NCBI RefSeq assembly: GCF_900101825.1
Contig: NZ_FNAG01000002.1
Span: forward strand, 248,001 to 312,000
From: Aquimonas voraii
GTDB taxonomy: Bacteria > Pseudomonadota > Gammaproteobacteria > Xanthomonadales > Xanthomonadaceae
Direction: 5' to 3'
DNA: 64,000 nt
The notes beneath the pieces are model-generated. The model was not told the origin of the DNA, did not search any database, and saw only the letters and a list, made by a program, of their open reading frames with translations. A program made the translations under genes and the position numbers. This document shows, one piece after another, positions 26,687 to 36,142 of the stretch (position 1 is the first letter of the stretch; each line of letters opens with the position of its first letter).

Positions 26687-27107
26687 CGCTGTGTTTCCTC
26701 ATTGGTTGAGTGGTGCAACCCCCGTCGCGCGACTCCGGAAACCCCCGTCTTCGGAGCGGACGACGCACGCACGCTACTGCATTTCCTTGCGCGCAACACC
26801 TTGCGCCGCGGCGGCGTCATTCCGAACCGCGAACTGTTCCATGGCGTGGCACAAGCGAGCGGTCGAGATGGATGCAAGTCTCGGAAAGAGCGAGCTTTTT
26901 TGAGCAGCGCGTTGAGCCTCCGCGCTCGCGTTCGCGAAGGCGGGCTTGTGTCCCCATGGCCGTCTTCAGCCTTCAGCGCCTGCCCGCATGCGCGGTTCTG
27001 CGCAGATCCTGCGCTGCCGGGCAGCACCCGCCGGCGCGACGAGTCGAGCGGGCTTCCTTGTCTCGGGCCGGCGCATCGAGCCGGCGCGCTTCGCCGACGG
27101 TCCTAGG
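26687..27107. other. Upstream region of the metzincin gene, no gene identified
   Basis: About 420 bases preceding the 190-bp repeat. Open frames on both strands are arginine- and cysteine-rich and lack ribosome sites, as expected of non-coding GC-rich DNA. A short run of T at 26895-26900 follows gagcgagc but no good stem precedes it. The metzincin promoter should lie in the left part. Confidence 0.4.
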
Positions 27108-27297
27108 GCAACACTGGGCAAGTCCCTCCTGGCCTTGATCAGTGGCCGCGAGTCAGGCAGAGGTCCGGACTCGTTCGGCCGCTACGCGGCGGCGCCTTCG
27201 CGTCGCTCGGTCACGCTGGATCAAGCATCGCGTGCTCGATCCGCGGGCGTGCCCTGCATGGCGCGCGGCAACGCTGAACTCTTCAGCGTTGCCCTGG
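27108..27297. repeat. 190-bp dispersed intergenic repeat, copy B
   Basis: Second copy of the element at 20379-20568, with the same length and orientation. Its 3' end has a perfect 12-bp hairpin, ggcaacgctgaa (27267-27278) with ttcagcgttgcc (27282-27293) and loop CTC. Its left end, agggcaac, mirrors the right end, gttgccct, giving short terminal inverted repeats. It sits upstream of the lipocalin gene; copy A sits upstream of the ldtD gene, so both copies lie about 75-80 bases before a start codon. Confidence 0.75.
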
Positions 27298-27376
27298 GGC
27301 GCGCCGCGCGCGTCCCGACCCGCTCAAGATTCGCGGGTTCGCGCGGCCTGCACCTCGGCCCGGGCAGCCTGCGTCC

Positions 27377-27946
27377 ATGAGAACCCTGATTCGATTCGCC
27401 GCTCTGGTTGCCCTGGCCCTGCTGGTCGCGGCCTGCGCCAGCACCCGCAAGGAGGCCCCCATGCCCGGCCCCGCACTCGCCGAGGTCGACCTGCCGCGCT
27501 TCATGGGGCGCTGGTGGGTGATCGCCAACATTCCCTACTTTGCCGAGCGCGGCAAGCTCGCCAGCTCGGACAACTACAGCCTGCGCGAGGACGGCCGCAT
27601 CGACGTGGTCTATGCCTACCGCAAGTCCTTCGACGAGACCGAGGAGCGCACGCTGAACGCTTGGGCGCGGCCGCTGCCGGGCAGCGGCAACGCCCACTGG
27701 CGGCAGCGCTTCTTCGGCATCTTCTCGGTCGAACTGCAGGTGCTCGAGACCGACCCCGATTACCGCTGGGCCCTGATCGGCAACCCCAAGCGCAGCCTGG
27801 CCTGGGTCTTCGCCCGCGAGCCGCTGATGGACGCGGCGGAGTACGCGAGCGTGGTCGAGCGCTTGCGGCGCTTCGGCTATGACCCGGTCTCGCTGAAGCG
27901 CGTCCCGCAGGTGCCCGAGCAGCAGGGCCAGCCCGGCTTCCAGTAG
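27377..27946 (+). CDS. Lipocalin-family outer-membrane lipoprotein (Blc-like)
   Basis: A 189-residue lipoprotein. The signal peptide ends in the lipobox LVAAC with the lipidated cysteine at residue 20. The lipocalin fold is marked by FMGRWWVIANIPYFAERGK (structurally conserved region 1 with G-x-W), NYSLREDGRIDVVYAY, the middle strands FGIFSVELQVLETDPDYRWA and LAWVFAREPLMD. It probably carries fatty acids or lysophospholipids at the outer membrane. The EamA transporter gene ends one base away on the other strand, so the pair is convergent. Confidence 0.92.
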   Translation: MRTLIRFAALVALALLVAACASTRKEAPMPGPALAEVDLPRFMGRWWVIANIPYFAERGKLASSDNYSLREDGRIDVVYAYRKSFDETEERTLNAWARPLPGSGNAHWRQRFFGIFSVELQVLETDPDYRWALIGNPKRSLAWVFAREPLMDAAEYASVVERLRRFGYDPVSLKRVPQVPEQQGQPGFQ

Positions 27947-27947
27947 C

Positions 27948-28862
27948 TCAGTCGCGGGCGCGCTGGCTCACGGCGACACTGCCCAGCACCAGCGCGCCGG
28001 CCAGCAGCATCGCCATGGTGACGGGCTCATCCAGCAGCCACCAGGCCCAGGCCACGGCGAACAGCGGGATCAGGTAGGTCACGGTGGAGGTGCGCGCCGG
28101 GCCGATCCGTTCGACCAGCCGGTAGTAGCCGACCAGGGCAAGGCCGGTGCAGAGCACGCCCAGCGCCACCGCCGCTGCCCACGACAGCGGAGAGGGCGTG
28201 ACCGCTGGCCAGTGCCACAGCGCCAGCGGCAGGGTCATCAGCGAGGCGCAGAGCAGGGTGGCGCATGCCAGCGCGGCGGGCGGCAGCCCGCCCAGATGGC
28301 GACGTACGAGGTGTACGCCAAGGCCGTAGCAGAAGGCTGCCAGGGTGCCGGCCGCAGCGGCCAGCCCGACACTGGCACCCGCGCTGCGTCCGCTGGCCAG
28401 GACCACCACGCCGACGAAGCCCACCGCCAGCGCCGCAGCGCGCGCCGGGCCGATGCGCTGCTGGAAGAACAGATGCCCGACCAGGGCGGTGAAGGGCACG
28501 GTCATGGCGTTGGCGATCGCACCGATGCCGGCCGGCGCGCGGCCGGCGGCCCAGGCGAACAGCACGAAGGGCAGGGCGGTGTTGATCGCGGCGATGCCGG
28601 CGATCGCGGCCCACAGCCTCAGCGGGAAGCGGCGCCGGGCCAACCAGAGGAAAGGCAGCAGAACCATGGCGCCGGACAGCAGCCGCACTTCGACCAGGGC
28701 GAAGGCGCCAAACTCGGGCGCAGCCACTCGCATGAACAGGAAGGAGGCGCCCCAGATCGCGCCGAGCACGGCGAGCTCCAGCGGGGTCAGCCAGCCTGGC
28801 TCGGATCTCAGGCTGGGTGCCGAGGGCAGCGGGTCGGCCGGAAGGGCCCGGGTGGCAGACAT
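27948..28862 (-). CDS. EamA/DMT-family inner-membrane transporter
   Basis: A 304-residue protein with ten predicted membrane helices arranged as two EamA repeats: LELAVLGAIWGASFLFMRVA opens the first, and LAAAAGTLAAFCYGLGVHLV the second. The typical end motif STVTYLIPLFAVAWAWWLLD with EPVT is present. Members export amino acids, sugars or other metabolites; the substrate here is not evident. The first 28 residues are proline-rich and non-conserved, so a later start is possible, though no internal Met precedes the first helix. Confidence 0.9.
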   Translation of the reverse strand: MSATRALPADPLPSAPSLRSEPGWLTPLELAVLGAIWGASFLFMRVAAPEFGAFALVEVRLLSGAMVLLPFLWLARRRFPLRLWAAIAGIAAINTALPFVLFAWAAGRAPAGIGAIANAMTVPFTALVGHLFFQQRIGPARAAALAVGFVGVVVLASGRSAGASVGLAAAAGTLAAFCYGLGVHLVRRHLGGLPPAALACATLLCASLMTLPLALWHWPAVTPSPLSWAAAVALGVLCTGLALVGYYRLVERIGPARTSTVTYLIPLFAVAWAWWLLDEPVTMAMLLAGALVLGSVAVSQRARD

Positions 28863-29054
28863 GCGCGGCGCCTTCAGCTCTGGGAAAGGCCGACAGCATG
28901 CCTGTTCGCGGGCGCGGCCGCTGGCCGGATCCGGACTTCAGGCGTCAATCGGACTGTAGCCCGCCGCGCTCTCTCCGCCGGGCGGAACTGTACCCGCCGG
29001 ATGCGCGGGTCGGGCGCGATTGCCGGCCATGCGCGCGGCTCTTCGCCTGGGCAA

Positions 29055-29137
29055 GGAGCGTGTGAAGCCACGCAGAGGCCGCCGCGAGCGCGTCCAGCGG
29101 CGGCTGCAGCAGGCGCATCGTCTTCTCGCACGCTCTC
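29055..29137. repeat. Short copy of a dispersed element with gagagcgtgtgaa-type inverted ends
   Basis: Read on the minus strand this starts gagagcgtgcgagaag and ends cttcacacgctcc, so the ends are inverted repeats. Its first half aligns with the first half of 31044-31223 on the plus strand (for example cgcctgctgcagccgcc against cgcctactgcggccgcc). It overlaps the stop codon of the gene at 29136-29522. It appears to be an internally deleted copy. Confidence 0.6.
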
Positions 29138-29522
29138 ACTCGCCGCGTGCGCTGCGCGCGCGCTCGGCCTCTTCCGCCTCTGCCTGCTTCCACGGCAGTC
29201 GCCCTTCGATTTCCAGATGCAGGGCGAACACCAGGAAACTGCGGATCAGCACGATCAGGCCGAGCATCAGCAGGCTGTTCAAGGTGTAGTCGATGATGAT
29301 GGTGCGGATGATGTCGGCGGCGACCAGGAACTCCAGGCCGAGGATCAGGGCACGCACGCTGCGGCGGCGGTAGGCGAGGTAGGCCGCATGCGCCTCCACC
29401 CGGCCCAGCCCACGCAGCCAGTCGACCGTCGAAACCACGAAGCCCGCGAGGATCACGCCGACGCCGATCAGCTCGACGCCGAGGATCAGGCTCCGGATGC
29501 CCTCCGCGAACACACTCTGCAT
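29136..29522 (-). CDS. DUF1622-type small inner-membrane protein
   Basis: A 128-residue protein with three hydrophobic helices (IRSLILGVELIGVGVILAGF, VRALILGLEFLVAADIIRTI and LLMLGLIVLIRSFLVFALHL) and a charged C-terminal tail. The ELIGVGVILAGF and LGLEFLVAADIIRT segments are the recognisable DUF1622 core. No biochemical function is known for this family. The ATG at 29522 begins MQSVFAEG. A dispersed repeat covers its end. Confidence 0.85.
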   Translation of the reverse strand: MQSVFAEGIRSLILGVELIGVGVILAGFVVSTVDWLRGLGRVEAHAAYLAYRRRSVRALILGLEFLVAADIIRTIIIDYTLNSLLMLGLIVLIRSFLVFALHLEIEGRLPWKQAEAEEAERARSARGE

Positions 29523-29642
29523 GGGCTTGTAGCACTCCGCTGGAAACTGGGGGAACGGACGGTCGCTGCGCACAGGGCGCGCTGCGGCCGCGGCCTTTGT
29601 AAGCTTGCGCCTCGACCCCGGGCAAGCGACAGGAGAACCGCG

Positions 29643-29909
29643 ATGGCCACCGGCTGGGCCGGCGACGGCGCCGTGCAGGATCAGATCGACGCGACCGTCA
29701 AGGACGCGATCAAGCGTGCGCGGGCGCAGCTGCCGAAGGGGCCGAGCCTCAGTCGCTGCGAGGAATGCGAGGCGCCGATTCCCGAGGCACGGCGCAAGGC
29801 CCTGCCCGGTGTGCGTCTGTGCGTGCCTTGCCAGGAGGCGCAGGACCGCGAGGCCCACGCTGGAGCGGGCTACAACCGCCGCGGCAGCAAGGACAGCCAG
29901 CTGCGCTGA
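29643..29909 (+). CDS. Small DksA/TraR-type C4 zinc-finger protein
   Basis: An 88-residue protein starting at the ATG at 29643 behind AGGAGA. Residues about 37-68 hold the C4 zinc finger CEECEAPIPEARRKALPG followed by VRLCVPCQEAQD, the DksA/TraR family signature. The N-terminus is a short helix (GAVQDQIDATVKDAIKRAR) that is too short to be the long coiled coil of DksA. It resembles the short YbiI-type members. A role in modulating RNA polymerase is possible but unproven for these short proteins. Confidence 0.88.
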   Translation: MATGWAGDGAVQDQIDATVKDAIKRARAQLPKGPSLSRCEECEAPIPEARRKALPGVRLCVPCQEAQDREAHAGAGYNRRGSKDSQLR

Positions 29910-29916
29910 ATCCGCT

Positions 29917-30972
29917 TCAACCCAGCCGCGAGCGCCGCTCTGCCAGCACCTCGACACTGCCGACATGGGCGGTGGGGTCGAGGTCGATCTCGAAGCGGTC
30001 GCGGCCGCCATGCTTGGCGCGGTACAGCGCGGTGTCGGCGCGCGCCAGCCACTCGCTCCAGGCTTCGTCGGCATGCAGGGCAGCCGCGCCCATCGAGACG
30101 GTCACCGCGCCGCCGGGGCTGCGCAGCTCGGCGCGCAGGGCCTGCTGCAGCCGCTCCAGCACCGCCGGCAGGGCGGAGAGGGGCGTGGCGGGCAGCAGCA
30201 GCACGAACTCCTCGCCGCCCAGCCGGTAGAGGCGGTCCATTTTCCGCAGCCGTCCACGCACGATCGCGGCGAAGTCGGCCAGTACGCGATCGCCGGCTTC
30301 GTGGCCATGGCGGTCATTGATCTGCTTGAAGTGGTCCATGTCGACCACCGCCAGCATCGTTGGCCGCGGTCGGCGCTGGAACAGGGCGACGCTCTCTTCG
30401 AGTTCGGTTTCCATCAGGCGCCGGTTGCCGGCGCCGGTCAGCGGATCGTGCGAGGCCAGCGACTCCAGCTGCAGGCGCTGCTGGTCCGTGCGGGTCGCGA
30501 AGATGAAGGCGAACAGGCTGACCACGCTGGCGGTGACCATGTAGGCGAGGTGCTCGTGCAGGGCGCCGAAGCCGTTGCCGAGCAGCACGATCAGGGCGAC
30601 CACGCCCAGACCCAGTGTCATGGCCATCACGCGCTCGACCAGGAAGAAACTGGCGACCAGGAAACAGTAGGTCCACAGCACGCCATCACGGCCGAGCAGG
30701 ACGGTGGCGGCAACGCAGGCGCCGGCCGCGAGCAGCACCTGAAGCATCGCGGGGCCGCGGGTCGAGGTGCGGGTCATCGCCCACACCACCGGCGACAGCA
30801 GCAGAATCACGATCACCAGGTCCATCACCCCGGCCTTCCAGTTGCCGGTGGCGAATCGGTAGCCGGCGAACGGGACGATGCCCGCGGTGGCTCCAAAGCC
30901 GAACAGGCTGAGGATGGCGAAGCGGAAGTCCGTTCCCACGCGGTGTCGGAGTTTGGCCAGCAGCTGTCTCAA
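29917..30972 (-). CDS. Membrane diguanylate cyclase (GGDEF domain)
   Basis: A 351-residue protein with about six N-terminal membrane helices (residues 15-160), then a GGDEF domain. HDPLTGAGNRRLMETELE opens it, VVDMDHFKQINDRHGHEAGD carries the metal-binding Asp, and the active loop is RLGGEEF near residue 252. RKMD, five residues upstream of the loop, fits the RxxD inhibitory I-site for c-di-GMP. The domain should make cyclic di-GMP from two GTP at the inner face of the membrane. The N-terminal sensor is of an unrecognised type. It ends eight bases from the convergent zinc-finger gene. Confidence 0.93.
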   Translation of the reverse strand: MRQLLAKLRHRVGTDFRFAILSLFGFGATAGIVPFAGYRFATGNWKAGVMDLVIVILLLSPVVWAMTRTSTRGPAMLQVLLAAGACVAATVLLGRDGVLWTYCFLVASFFLVERVMAMTLGLGVVALIVLLGNGFGALHEHLAYMVTASVVSLFAFIFATRTDQQRLQLESLASHDPLTGAGNRRLMETELEESVALFQRRPRPTMLAVVDMDHFKQINDRHGHEAGDRVLADFAAIVRGRLRKMDRLYRLGGEEFVLLLPATPLSALPAVLERLQQALRAELRSPGGAVTVSMGAAALHADEAWSEWLARADTALYRAKHGGRDRFEIDLDPTAHVGSVEVLAERRSRLG

Positions 30973-31043
30973 GGGCCCGGTGCTCCCGAATGCTCAGGCC
31001 CGACGATGCAAAGCACATGCCCGCAGTCGGCTGGCGCGGCGCT

Positions 31044-31223
31044 GAGAGCCTGTGAAAGAACCGTCCGCCTACTGCGGCCGCCTCTGGTCGCCCGTGGCGG
31101 CACCGCGCTACGCGAATTCCGCGGTCATTTGACCCGCCAAACTCCCTTGCATTCGCGCACCGCGCTTTGCCACGAATGCCCAGAGACGCCCTCGCTACGG
31201 CGTCTGGGTTTTTCACACGCTCT
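31044..31223. repeat. 180-bp dispersed element with inverted ends
   Basis: The ends gagagcctgtgaaagaacc and gggtttttcacacgctct are near-perfect inverted repeats. Inside is a second hairpin (agacgcc and ggcgtct near 31184-31207). The left half matches the shorter copy at 29055-29137. It fills most of the 338-base gap between the diguanylate cyclase and parC genes. No coding capacity is evident, so it is probably a non-autonomous repeat. Confidence 0.65.
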
Positions 31224-31310
31224 GGGCGGATCTGGAGACGCTGCGGTCGGTCAGGCCGAGGGCGCCCGACCCCGCGTCAGCTGCGGGCGCGGCAACGGCT
31301 GGCCTGCGGC

Positions 31311-33560
31311 TCAGGCCGGCTCCACCCGGTCGACCCGCTGGAAACCGCGCGGCAGCGGATTGCCGCGGGTGGCGCGGGCGCCGGCATAGGCCTGCAGGTC
31401 GCGCCAGCTGAGCGTGAGCTTGCGCTGGCCGCAGTGCAGGATCAGCTCGCCGCCCTGGCGCACTGAGGTCACCGCGATCACCCGCTCTTCGCCGGACTTC
31501 AGCTTGGCCGGGGCGATCTGCAGGATCTTGTTGCCCTTGCCGCGGTCGAGCTCGGGCAGCTCGGACACCGGGAAGGCCAGCAGCTGGCCGGCGGACGAGA
31601 TCGCCACCAGCCAGTCTTGGGCGGGGTCACCGACCGCCACCGGCAGCAGCACCTCGGCGCCGTCGTCGAGGTTCAGCAGGGCCTTGCCGGCCTTGTTGCG
31701 GGTGGTGAAGTTCTCGAAGCGGGTGACGAAGCCGTAGCCGAAGGAGCTGGCCAGCAGGAAACGCTGCTCGTTCTCGCCGATGGCCGCGGTGACGAAGCCG
31801 ACGCCGCTGGCCGGGGTGAAGCGGCCGGTCAGCGGTTCGCCGTTGCCGCGCGCGGACGGCAGGGTATGCGCCGCCGCCGAGTAGCTGCGGCCGGTGGCAT
31901 CGAGGAAGGCGGCCTGCTGGGTGCTGCGCCCGCGCACGGCGACCAGCAGACGATCGCCTTCGCGATAGGAGAGGCCAGCGGGGTCGACCTCATGGCCCTT
32001 GGCCGAACGCACCCAGCCCTTTTCCGACACGACCACGGTGACCGGCTCGCTGCTCACGAGCTCCGCCTCGGAGATCGCCTGCGCGGCGCCGCGCTCGACC
32101 AGCGGCGAGCGCCGCGCGTCGCCGAATTTCTTGGCGTCGGCCAGCAGCTCGTCCTTGATCAGCTTCTTCAGCTTGGCCGGCGAGGCCAGGATGCCCTGGA
32201 TCTTCTCGCGTTCCTTGGCCAGCTCGGACTGCTCGCCGCGGATCTTCATTTCCTCCAGCCGCGCCAGCTGCTTCAGCTTGGTCTCGAGGATGTACTCGGC
32301 CTGCACCTCGGTCAGCCCGAAACGCGCCATCAGCACGGGCTTCGGCTCGTCCTCGGTGCGGATGATGCGGATGACCTCATCGATGTTCAGGAAGGCGATC
32401 AGCAGGCCTTCCAAGAGGTGCAGGCGCCGCTCGACCTTGTCGAGCCGGTGGTTGAGGCGGCGCACCACGGTGGTCTGGCGGAAGGCCAGCCAGTCGCGCA
32501 GGAACACCTTCAGGTTCTTGACCTGCGGCTTGCCGTCGAGCCCGATCACGTTGAAGTTGACGCGGTAGCTCTTCTCGAGATCGGTGGTGGCGAACAGATG
32601 CCCCATCAGCTGCTCGACGTCGACGCGGTTGGAGCGCGGCACCAGCACGATGCGGATCGGGTTCTGGTGGTCACTCTCGTCGCGGATGTCTTCCAGCCAG
32701 GGCAGCTTCTTGGCGCGCATCTGCTGGGCGATCTGCTCCATCACCTTGCCCGGGCTGACCTGGTAGGGCAGGGCGGTGATGACGATGTTGTTCTGCTCGC
32801 GGGTGTAGGCCGAGCGCGCGCGCACGCTGCCGCCGCCGGTCTCGTAGATCTTCTTGAGATCCGACGCCGGGGTGATGATCTCGGCCGCGGTCGGATAGTC
32901 CGGACCGCGCACGTGCTCGCAGAGGTCGGCGATGGTGGCGTCGGGGTCGTCCAAGAGACGCACGCAGGCGCTGACGACCTCATTGAGGTTGTGCGGCGGG
33001 ATGTCCGTGGCCATGCCGACCGCGATACCCGTGGTGCCGTTCAGCAGCAGATGCGGCAGGCGCGCCGGCATCCAGCTGGGCTCTTCCAGGGTGCCGTCGA
33101 AGTTCGGCGACCAGTCGACCGTGCCCTGGCCCAGTTCGCCCAGCAGGACCTCGGCGATCGGGGTCAGCTTGGACTCGGTGTAGCGCATCGCCGCGAACGA
33201 CTTGGGGTCGTCGGTCGAGCCGAAGTTGCCCTGGCCCTCGATCAGCGGATAGCGGTAGGAGAAGGGCTGGGCCATCAGCACCAGCGCTTCATAGCAGGCC
33301 GAGTCGCCGTGGGGGTGGAACTTGCCGATCACGTCACCGACCGTGCGCGCCGACTTCTTCGGCTTGGCCGTGGCGTTGAGGCCGAGCTCGCTCATCGCGT
33401 AGATGATCCGCCGCTGCACGGGTTTGAGGCCGTCGCCTAGGAAGGGCAGGGCGCGGTCCAGCACCACGTACATCGAGTAGTCGAGGTAGGCGCGCTCGGC
33501 GTATTCGTGCAGGGGGATCTGCTCGAAACCGTGGAAGCTCTGGCGGGTCAGGTCGGACAT
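31311..33560 (-). CDS. parC: DNA topoisomerase IV subunit A
   Basis: A 749-residue subunit of the type IIA topoisomerase that decatenates daughter chromosomes. The winged-helix/tower N-terminal part begins [33 protein letters not shown] covers the quinolone-resistance region, with wild-type Ser 87 and Glu 91. The DNA-cleaving tyrosine is Tyr 127 in AAMRYTE. The C-terminal part carries degenerate beta-pinwheel blades (for example [20 protein letters not shown]). Length and motifs fit ParC rather than GyrA, as the GyrA box is absent. parE is not in the window. Confidence 0.97.
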   Translation of the reverse strand: MSDLTRQSFHGFEQIPLHEYAERAYLDYSMYVVLDRALPFLGDGLKPVQRRIIYAMSELGLNATAKPKKSARTVGDVIGKFHPHGDSACYEALVLMAQPFSYRYPLIEGQGNFGSTDDPKSFAAMRYTESKLTPIAEVLLGELGQGTVDWSPNFDGTLEEPSWMPARLPHLLLNGTTGIAVGMATDIPPHNLNEVVSACVRLLDDPDATIADLCEHVRGPDYPTAAEIITPASDLKKIYETGGGSVRARSAYTREQNNIVITALPYQVSPGKVMEQIAQQMRAKKLPWLEDIRDESDHQNPIRIVLVPRSNRVDVEQLMGHLFATTDLEKSYRVNFNVIGLDGKPQVKNLKVFLRDWLAFRQTTVVRRLNHRLDKVERRLHLLEGLLIAFLNIDEVIRIIRTEDEPKPVLMARFGLTEVQAEYILETKLKQLARLEEMKIRGEQSELAKEREKIQGILASPAKLKKLIKDELLADAKKFGDARRSPLVERGAAQAISEAELVSSEPVTVVVSEKGWVRSAKGHEVDPAGLSYREGDRLLVAVRGRSTQQAAFLDATGRSYSAAAHTLPSARGNGEPLTGRFTPASGVGFVTAAIGENEQRFLLASSFGYGFVTRFENFTTRNKAGKALLNLDDGAEVLLPVAVGDPAQDWLVAISSAGQLLAFPVSELPELDRGKGNKILQIAPAKLKSGEERVIAVTSVRQGGELILHCGQRKLTLSWRDLQAYAGARATRGNPLPRGFQRVDRVEPA

Positions 33561-33664
33561 CGGGTTTGCACATCGTGGGCAGCGTCAGCAGGGCGCGAAT
33601 GCTAGCAGCTTGGCTGGGTGCGACCGCGTGTGGTGGTTCGCGGCCCGGCCAGGCCACAAACGAC

Positions 33665-33694
33665 AGCGGCCGCGCCTTGCCGGGCGCGGCCGCT
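33665..33694 (-). terminator. Hairpin terminator downstream of the TonB-dependent receptor
   Basis: A perfect 12-bp GC stem (agcggccgcgcc at 33665-33676 with its complement at 33683-33694) around a 6-base loop, followed in the minus direction by GTCGTTTG. It lies 25 bases past the receptor stop. Confidence 0.7.
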
Positions 33695-33718
33695 GAGGAG
33701 GTGTGTTGGTGAGAGCGC

Positions 33719-35881
33719 TTACCAGGCGTAGCGCGCGCCCACCACGATCTGGCGCGGATTGCCGAACAGGATGCCGCGGGTGCGGTCGACGATGTATTCC
33801 TCGTCGGTCAGGTTCTTCACCGCCAGGAAGCCGCTCCAGCCATAGATCTCGGGCTCGTAGTTGAGGGTTGCGCTCCACACCGCATGGCTGTCGAGCTGGC
33901 CGAACTGGCCGTCACCGTTCACCGCGGGCAGGCGGCGGTTGGCGAAGTCGGCCCACTGGCGGCCGACGTGCTGCAGTTCGAGGTTCAGATCCCAAGGCCC
34001 GCGCGCGTAGCCGACCCGGCCGGTGAAGGTGAACTCGGGCGCATAGGGCAGGCGATTGCCGGCGGCGCTGCCATTGGCCGCCTGGCCGTTGTCGACCCGG
34101 CGCAGCACGCTCGACTGCTCGGCGGTCGCGAGCCAGGTGACCGCCGCATTGGCATAGAACTCTCCGCCCCGGCTCTGCAGGGCCTGGCGGTTCAGGCCGA
34201 CCGCCAGTTCCAGACCGGCGTATTCGGTCTCGCCCTGTGCCAGCGGCGTGCTGCCGCCGGCGATCGAGCCCACCGCGATCTGGTTGTCGAAGTCGCTGTG
34301 GAAGGCCGTGGCCTCGAGGTCGATACGGCCGACGCGGCTGCGCAGACCGAGTTCGAGGTTGGTGCTGCTCTCGGCGTCGACATCGGTGCTGGTGCCATTG
34401 CCGGCGATCAGGTCCTCGACGCGCGGCGGCGCGAAGCCCTCGTGCGCCGACGCATACAGGGTGGTGCCACTGGCCAGCTCGTAATTGAGGCCAAGGCCCC
34501 ACAGAGTCTCGCGCACGCTGTCTTCACCGAAGGCCCCGCCCGGCAGGCGGTTGCGCCGGCTGAAGTCGATGTCCTCGCGACGCAGGCTGGGCGTGAGCTG
34601 CAGCGCGCCGAAGTCGAAAGTGCTGGTGAGGAAGCCCGACAGCGCCTCGGTGGTGCGGAAGTTGCTCTCGGCCAGCGTGCCGCTGCGCGCGGCCGGCGCC
34701 GTGCCGTTGATCTGCAGGCGGTCCTGCTCTTCCTCGTGCCAGCGCAGTCCGAATTCGGTGCTGCCCTGGGTGCCGAACAGCGAGCGCGGCAGGCTCAAAC
34801 GGGTGTCGAAGCCCCAGGTGTCATAGCTGCGCACGCGGCCCTGGGCGGAGTTGCAGGTGCGAGGGTCGACCCGCTCACCGCGATAGCGCGCGTCGCGGAA
34901 GGCGGTGCCGCACTGGGTGTCCGAGGTGGTGCTGGACTGCCGCCACCAGCCGCGGTCGAAGCTGCTGTAGTACAGCGAGCTGAGCAGCTGGATGCCCTCG
35001 GCGGGCGAGAACGCATGGCTCAGCGACAGCGCGCTGTGCTCGATGTCGAACAGGTCGTCGAGGAAGGGGTAGTACTCGGCGCCAAAGCTCGCGTACTCGG
35101 CGTCGGTGATGCCGGAATAGCCCACCTGCGACTCCTCGCGCAGGTGGTTGGCGCGCAGCGTCAGCGCGTGGCTGTCGCCGATTTCGCGGCTGTACTTGGC
35201 GAACAGGTCGCTCTGCTCCAGCGCGGTGTTGTCGCGGGCGCCGTCGCCCTGCTTGTGGCCGAGGTCGAACAGCAAGCCCTTGCCGCCGACGCTGGCATGG
35301 GCGGCCGTGTAGCCGCGGGTTCCCGTGGCGATCTGCACGTGACCGGCCGGGTCCTGCGGCGGATCGGGGGTGATGTAGTTGATGGCGCCCGTAATGGTCT
35401 GCGGCCCGAAGCGCAGCAGGCCGGCGCCCTTCAGCACCTCGATGCGGTCGTAGCGCTGGATCGGCGCGTGATAGTAGCTGGCGTTGTCGCCGTAGGGGGC
35501 GTACATCGCCGGCAGGCCGTCCTCCAGCAGCAGCACCTTGGTCGAGCGGGTCGGGTTGCTGCCGCGGATGCCGATGTTGGGTCGCAGGCCGAAGCCCTCT
35601 TCATCGCGCACGGTGACGCCAGGCACCTTGCGCAGAGCCTCATTGACCGTGAGCGCGCGACCTGAGACCAGCACGCTCTGGTCGAGGATGGTCGAGCTGC
35701 CCTCCGCAGGCTCGCCGCTCAAGTTCTTCTCGACCACCTGGATGGTGGCGAGCGTGCGCTTGGCTTCGGCTGCGTCGGCATTGGCCTTTGCACTGGCGTC
35801 CGCCAGGCTGCAGGCGGACGCGCTGGAGAGGATCAGGCCGAGTGCGAGGCTCAGCGGGTGGGGGCGGGAGACGAGGGGCAT
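33719..35881 (-). CDS. TonB-dependent outer-membrane receptor (FecA-like)
   Basis: A 720-residue protein with a signal peptide (LSLALGLILSSASACSLADA). A TonB box-like ATIQVVEK precedes a plug domain (VNEALRKVPGVTVRDEEGFG, NIGIRGSNPTRSTKVLLLED, YDRIEVLKGAGLLRFGPQTI). A 22-strand barrel follows, ending on an aromatic (VGARYAW). The plug resembles FecA-type ferric citrate receptors, without the extra N-terminal signalling domain. It probably imports a ferric siderophore or citrate complex using TonB energy. A possible Fur box lies about 50 bases upstream, consistent with iron control. The ATG at 35881 is the Met before the signal peptide. Confidence 0.94.
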   Translation of the reverse strand: MPLVSRPHPLSLALGLILSSASACSLADASAKANADAAEAKRTLATIQVVEKNLSGEPAEGSSTILDQSVLVSGRALTVNEALRKVPGVTVRDEEGFGLRPNIGIRGSNPTRSTKVLLLEDGLPAMYAPYGDNASYYHAPIQRYDRIEVLKGAGLLRFGPQTITGAINYITPDPPQDPAGHVQIATGTRGYTAAHASVGGKGLLFDLGHKQGDGARDNTALEQSDLFAKYSREIGDSHALTLRANHLREESQVGYSGITDAEYASFGAEYYPFLDDLFDIEHSALSLSHAFSPAEGIQLLSSLYYSSFDRGWWRQSSTTSDTQCGTAFRDARYRGERVDPRTCNSAQGRVRSYDTWGFDTRLSLPRSLFGTQGSTEFGLRWHEEEQDRLQINGTAPAARSGTLAESNFRTTEALSGFLTSTFDFGALQLTPSLRREDIDFSRRNRLPGGAFGEDSVRETLWGLGLNYELASGTTLYASAHEGFAPPRVEDLIAGNGTSTDVDAESSTNLELGLRSRVGRIDLEATAFHSDFDNQIAVGSIAGGSTPLAQGETEYAGLELAVGLNRQALQSRGGEFYANAAVTWLATAEQSSVLRRVDNGQAANGSAAGNRLPYAPEFTFTGRVGYARGPWDLNLELQHVGRQWADFANRRLPAVNGDGQFGQLDSHAVWSATLNYEPEIYGWSGFLAVKNLTDEEYIVDRTRGILFGNPRQIVVGARYAW

Positions 35882-35928
35882 TCGGTTCGACTTGGGTGGT
35901 GAAGTTGCGCGCCGCAGAGTATGAAGAG

Positions 35929-35949
35929 AAACGCGAACGATTTGCAATT
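35929..35949 (-). promoter_or_regulatory. Candidate Fur box upstream of the TonB-dependent receptor
   Basis: On the minus strand, AATTGCAAATCGTTCGCGTT resembles the Fur consensus around GCAAATcaTTcTCaTT (matching GCAAATC-TTC-C-TT). It lies about 50-70 bases before the receptor start, where iron-regulated promoters are expected. No -10/-35 pair was assigned. Confidence 0.4.
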
Positions 35950-36142
35950 GATGTCGCAACTGGTTCGCGATCGATGGCCAAGCCCCCGCCGCGGAACGGA
36001 GGCGGACCCGCTGGCAGGCGCCCAGCCAGCACGGCCTGGACTCGCAACCAACTGGCCAGACGGGCATGGCGTTTCGACGCTTGCCGAGCTCGCCAGGCTC
36101 TGCAAGCCTGCGGCTCTCTTCAACGCCCGATGGGAGTTCAAT

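Noticed and set aside
26690-26903. Small gene ending at the T-run near 26900
   Set aside because: No ribosome site, Cys/Arg-rich composition and no recognisable feature; probably non-coding.
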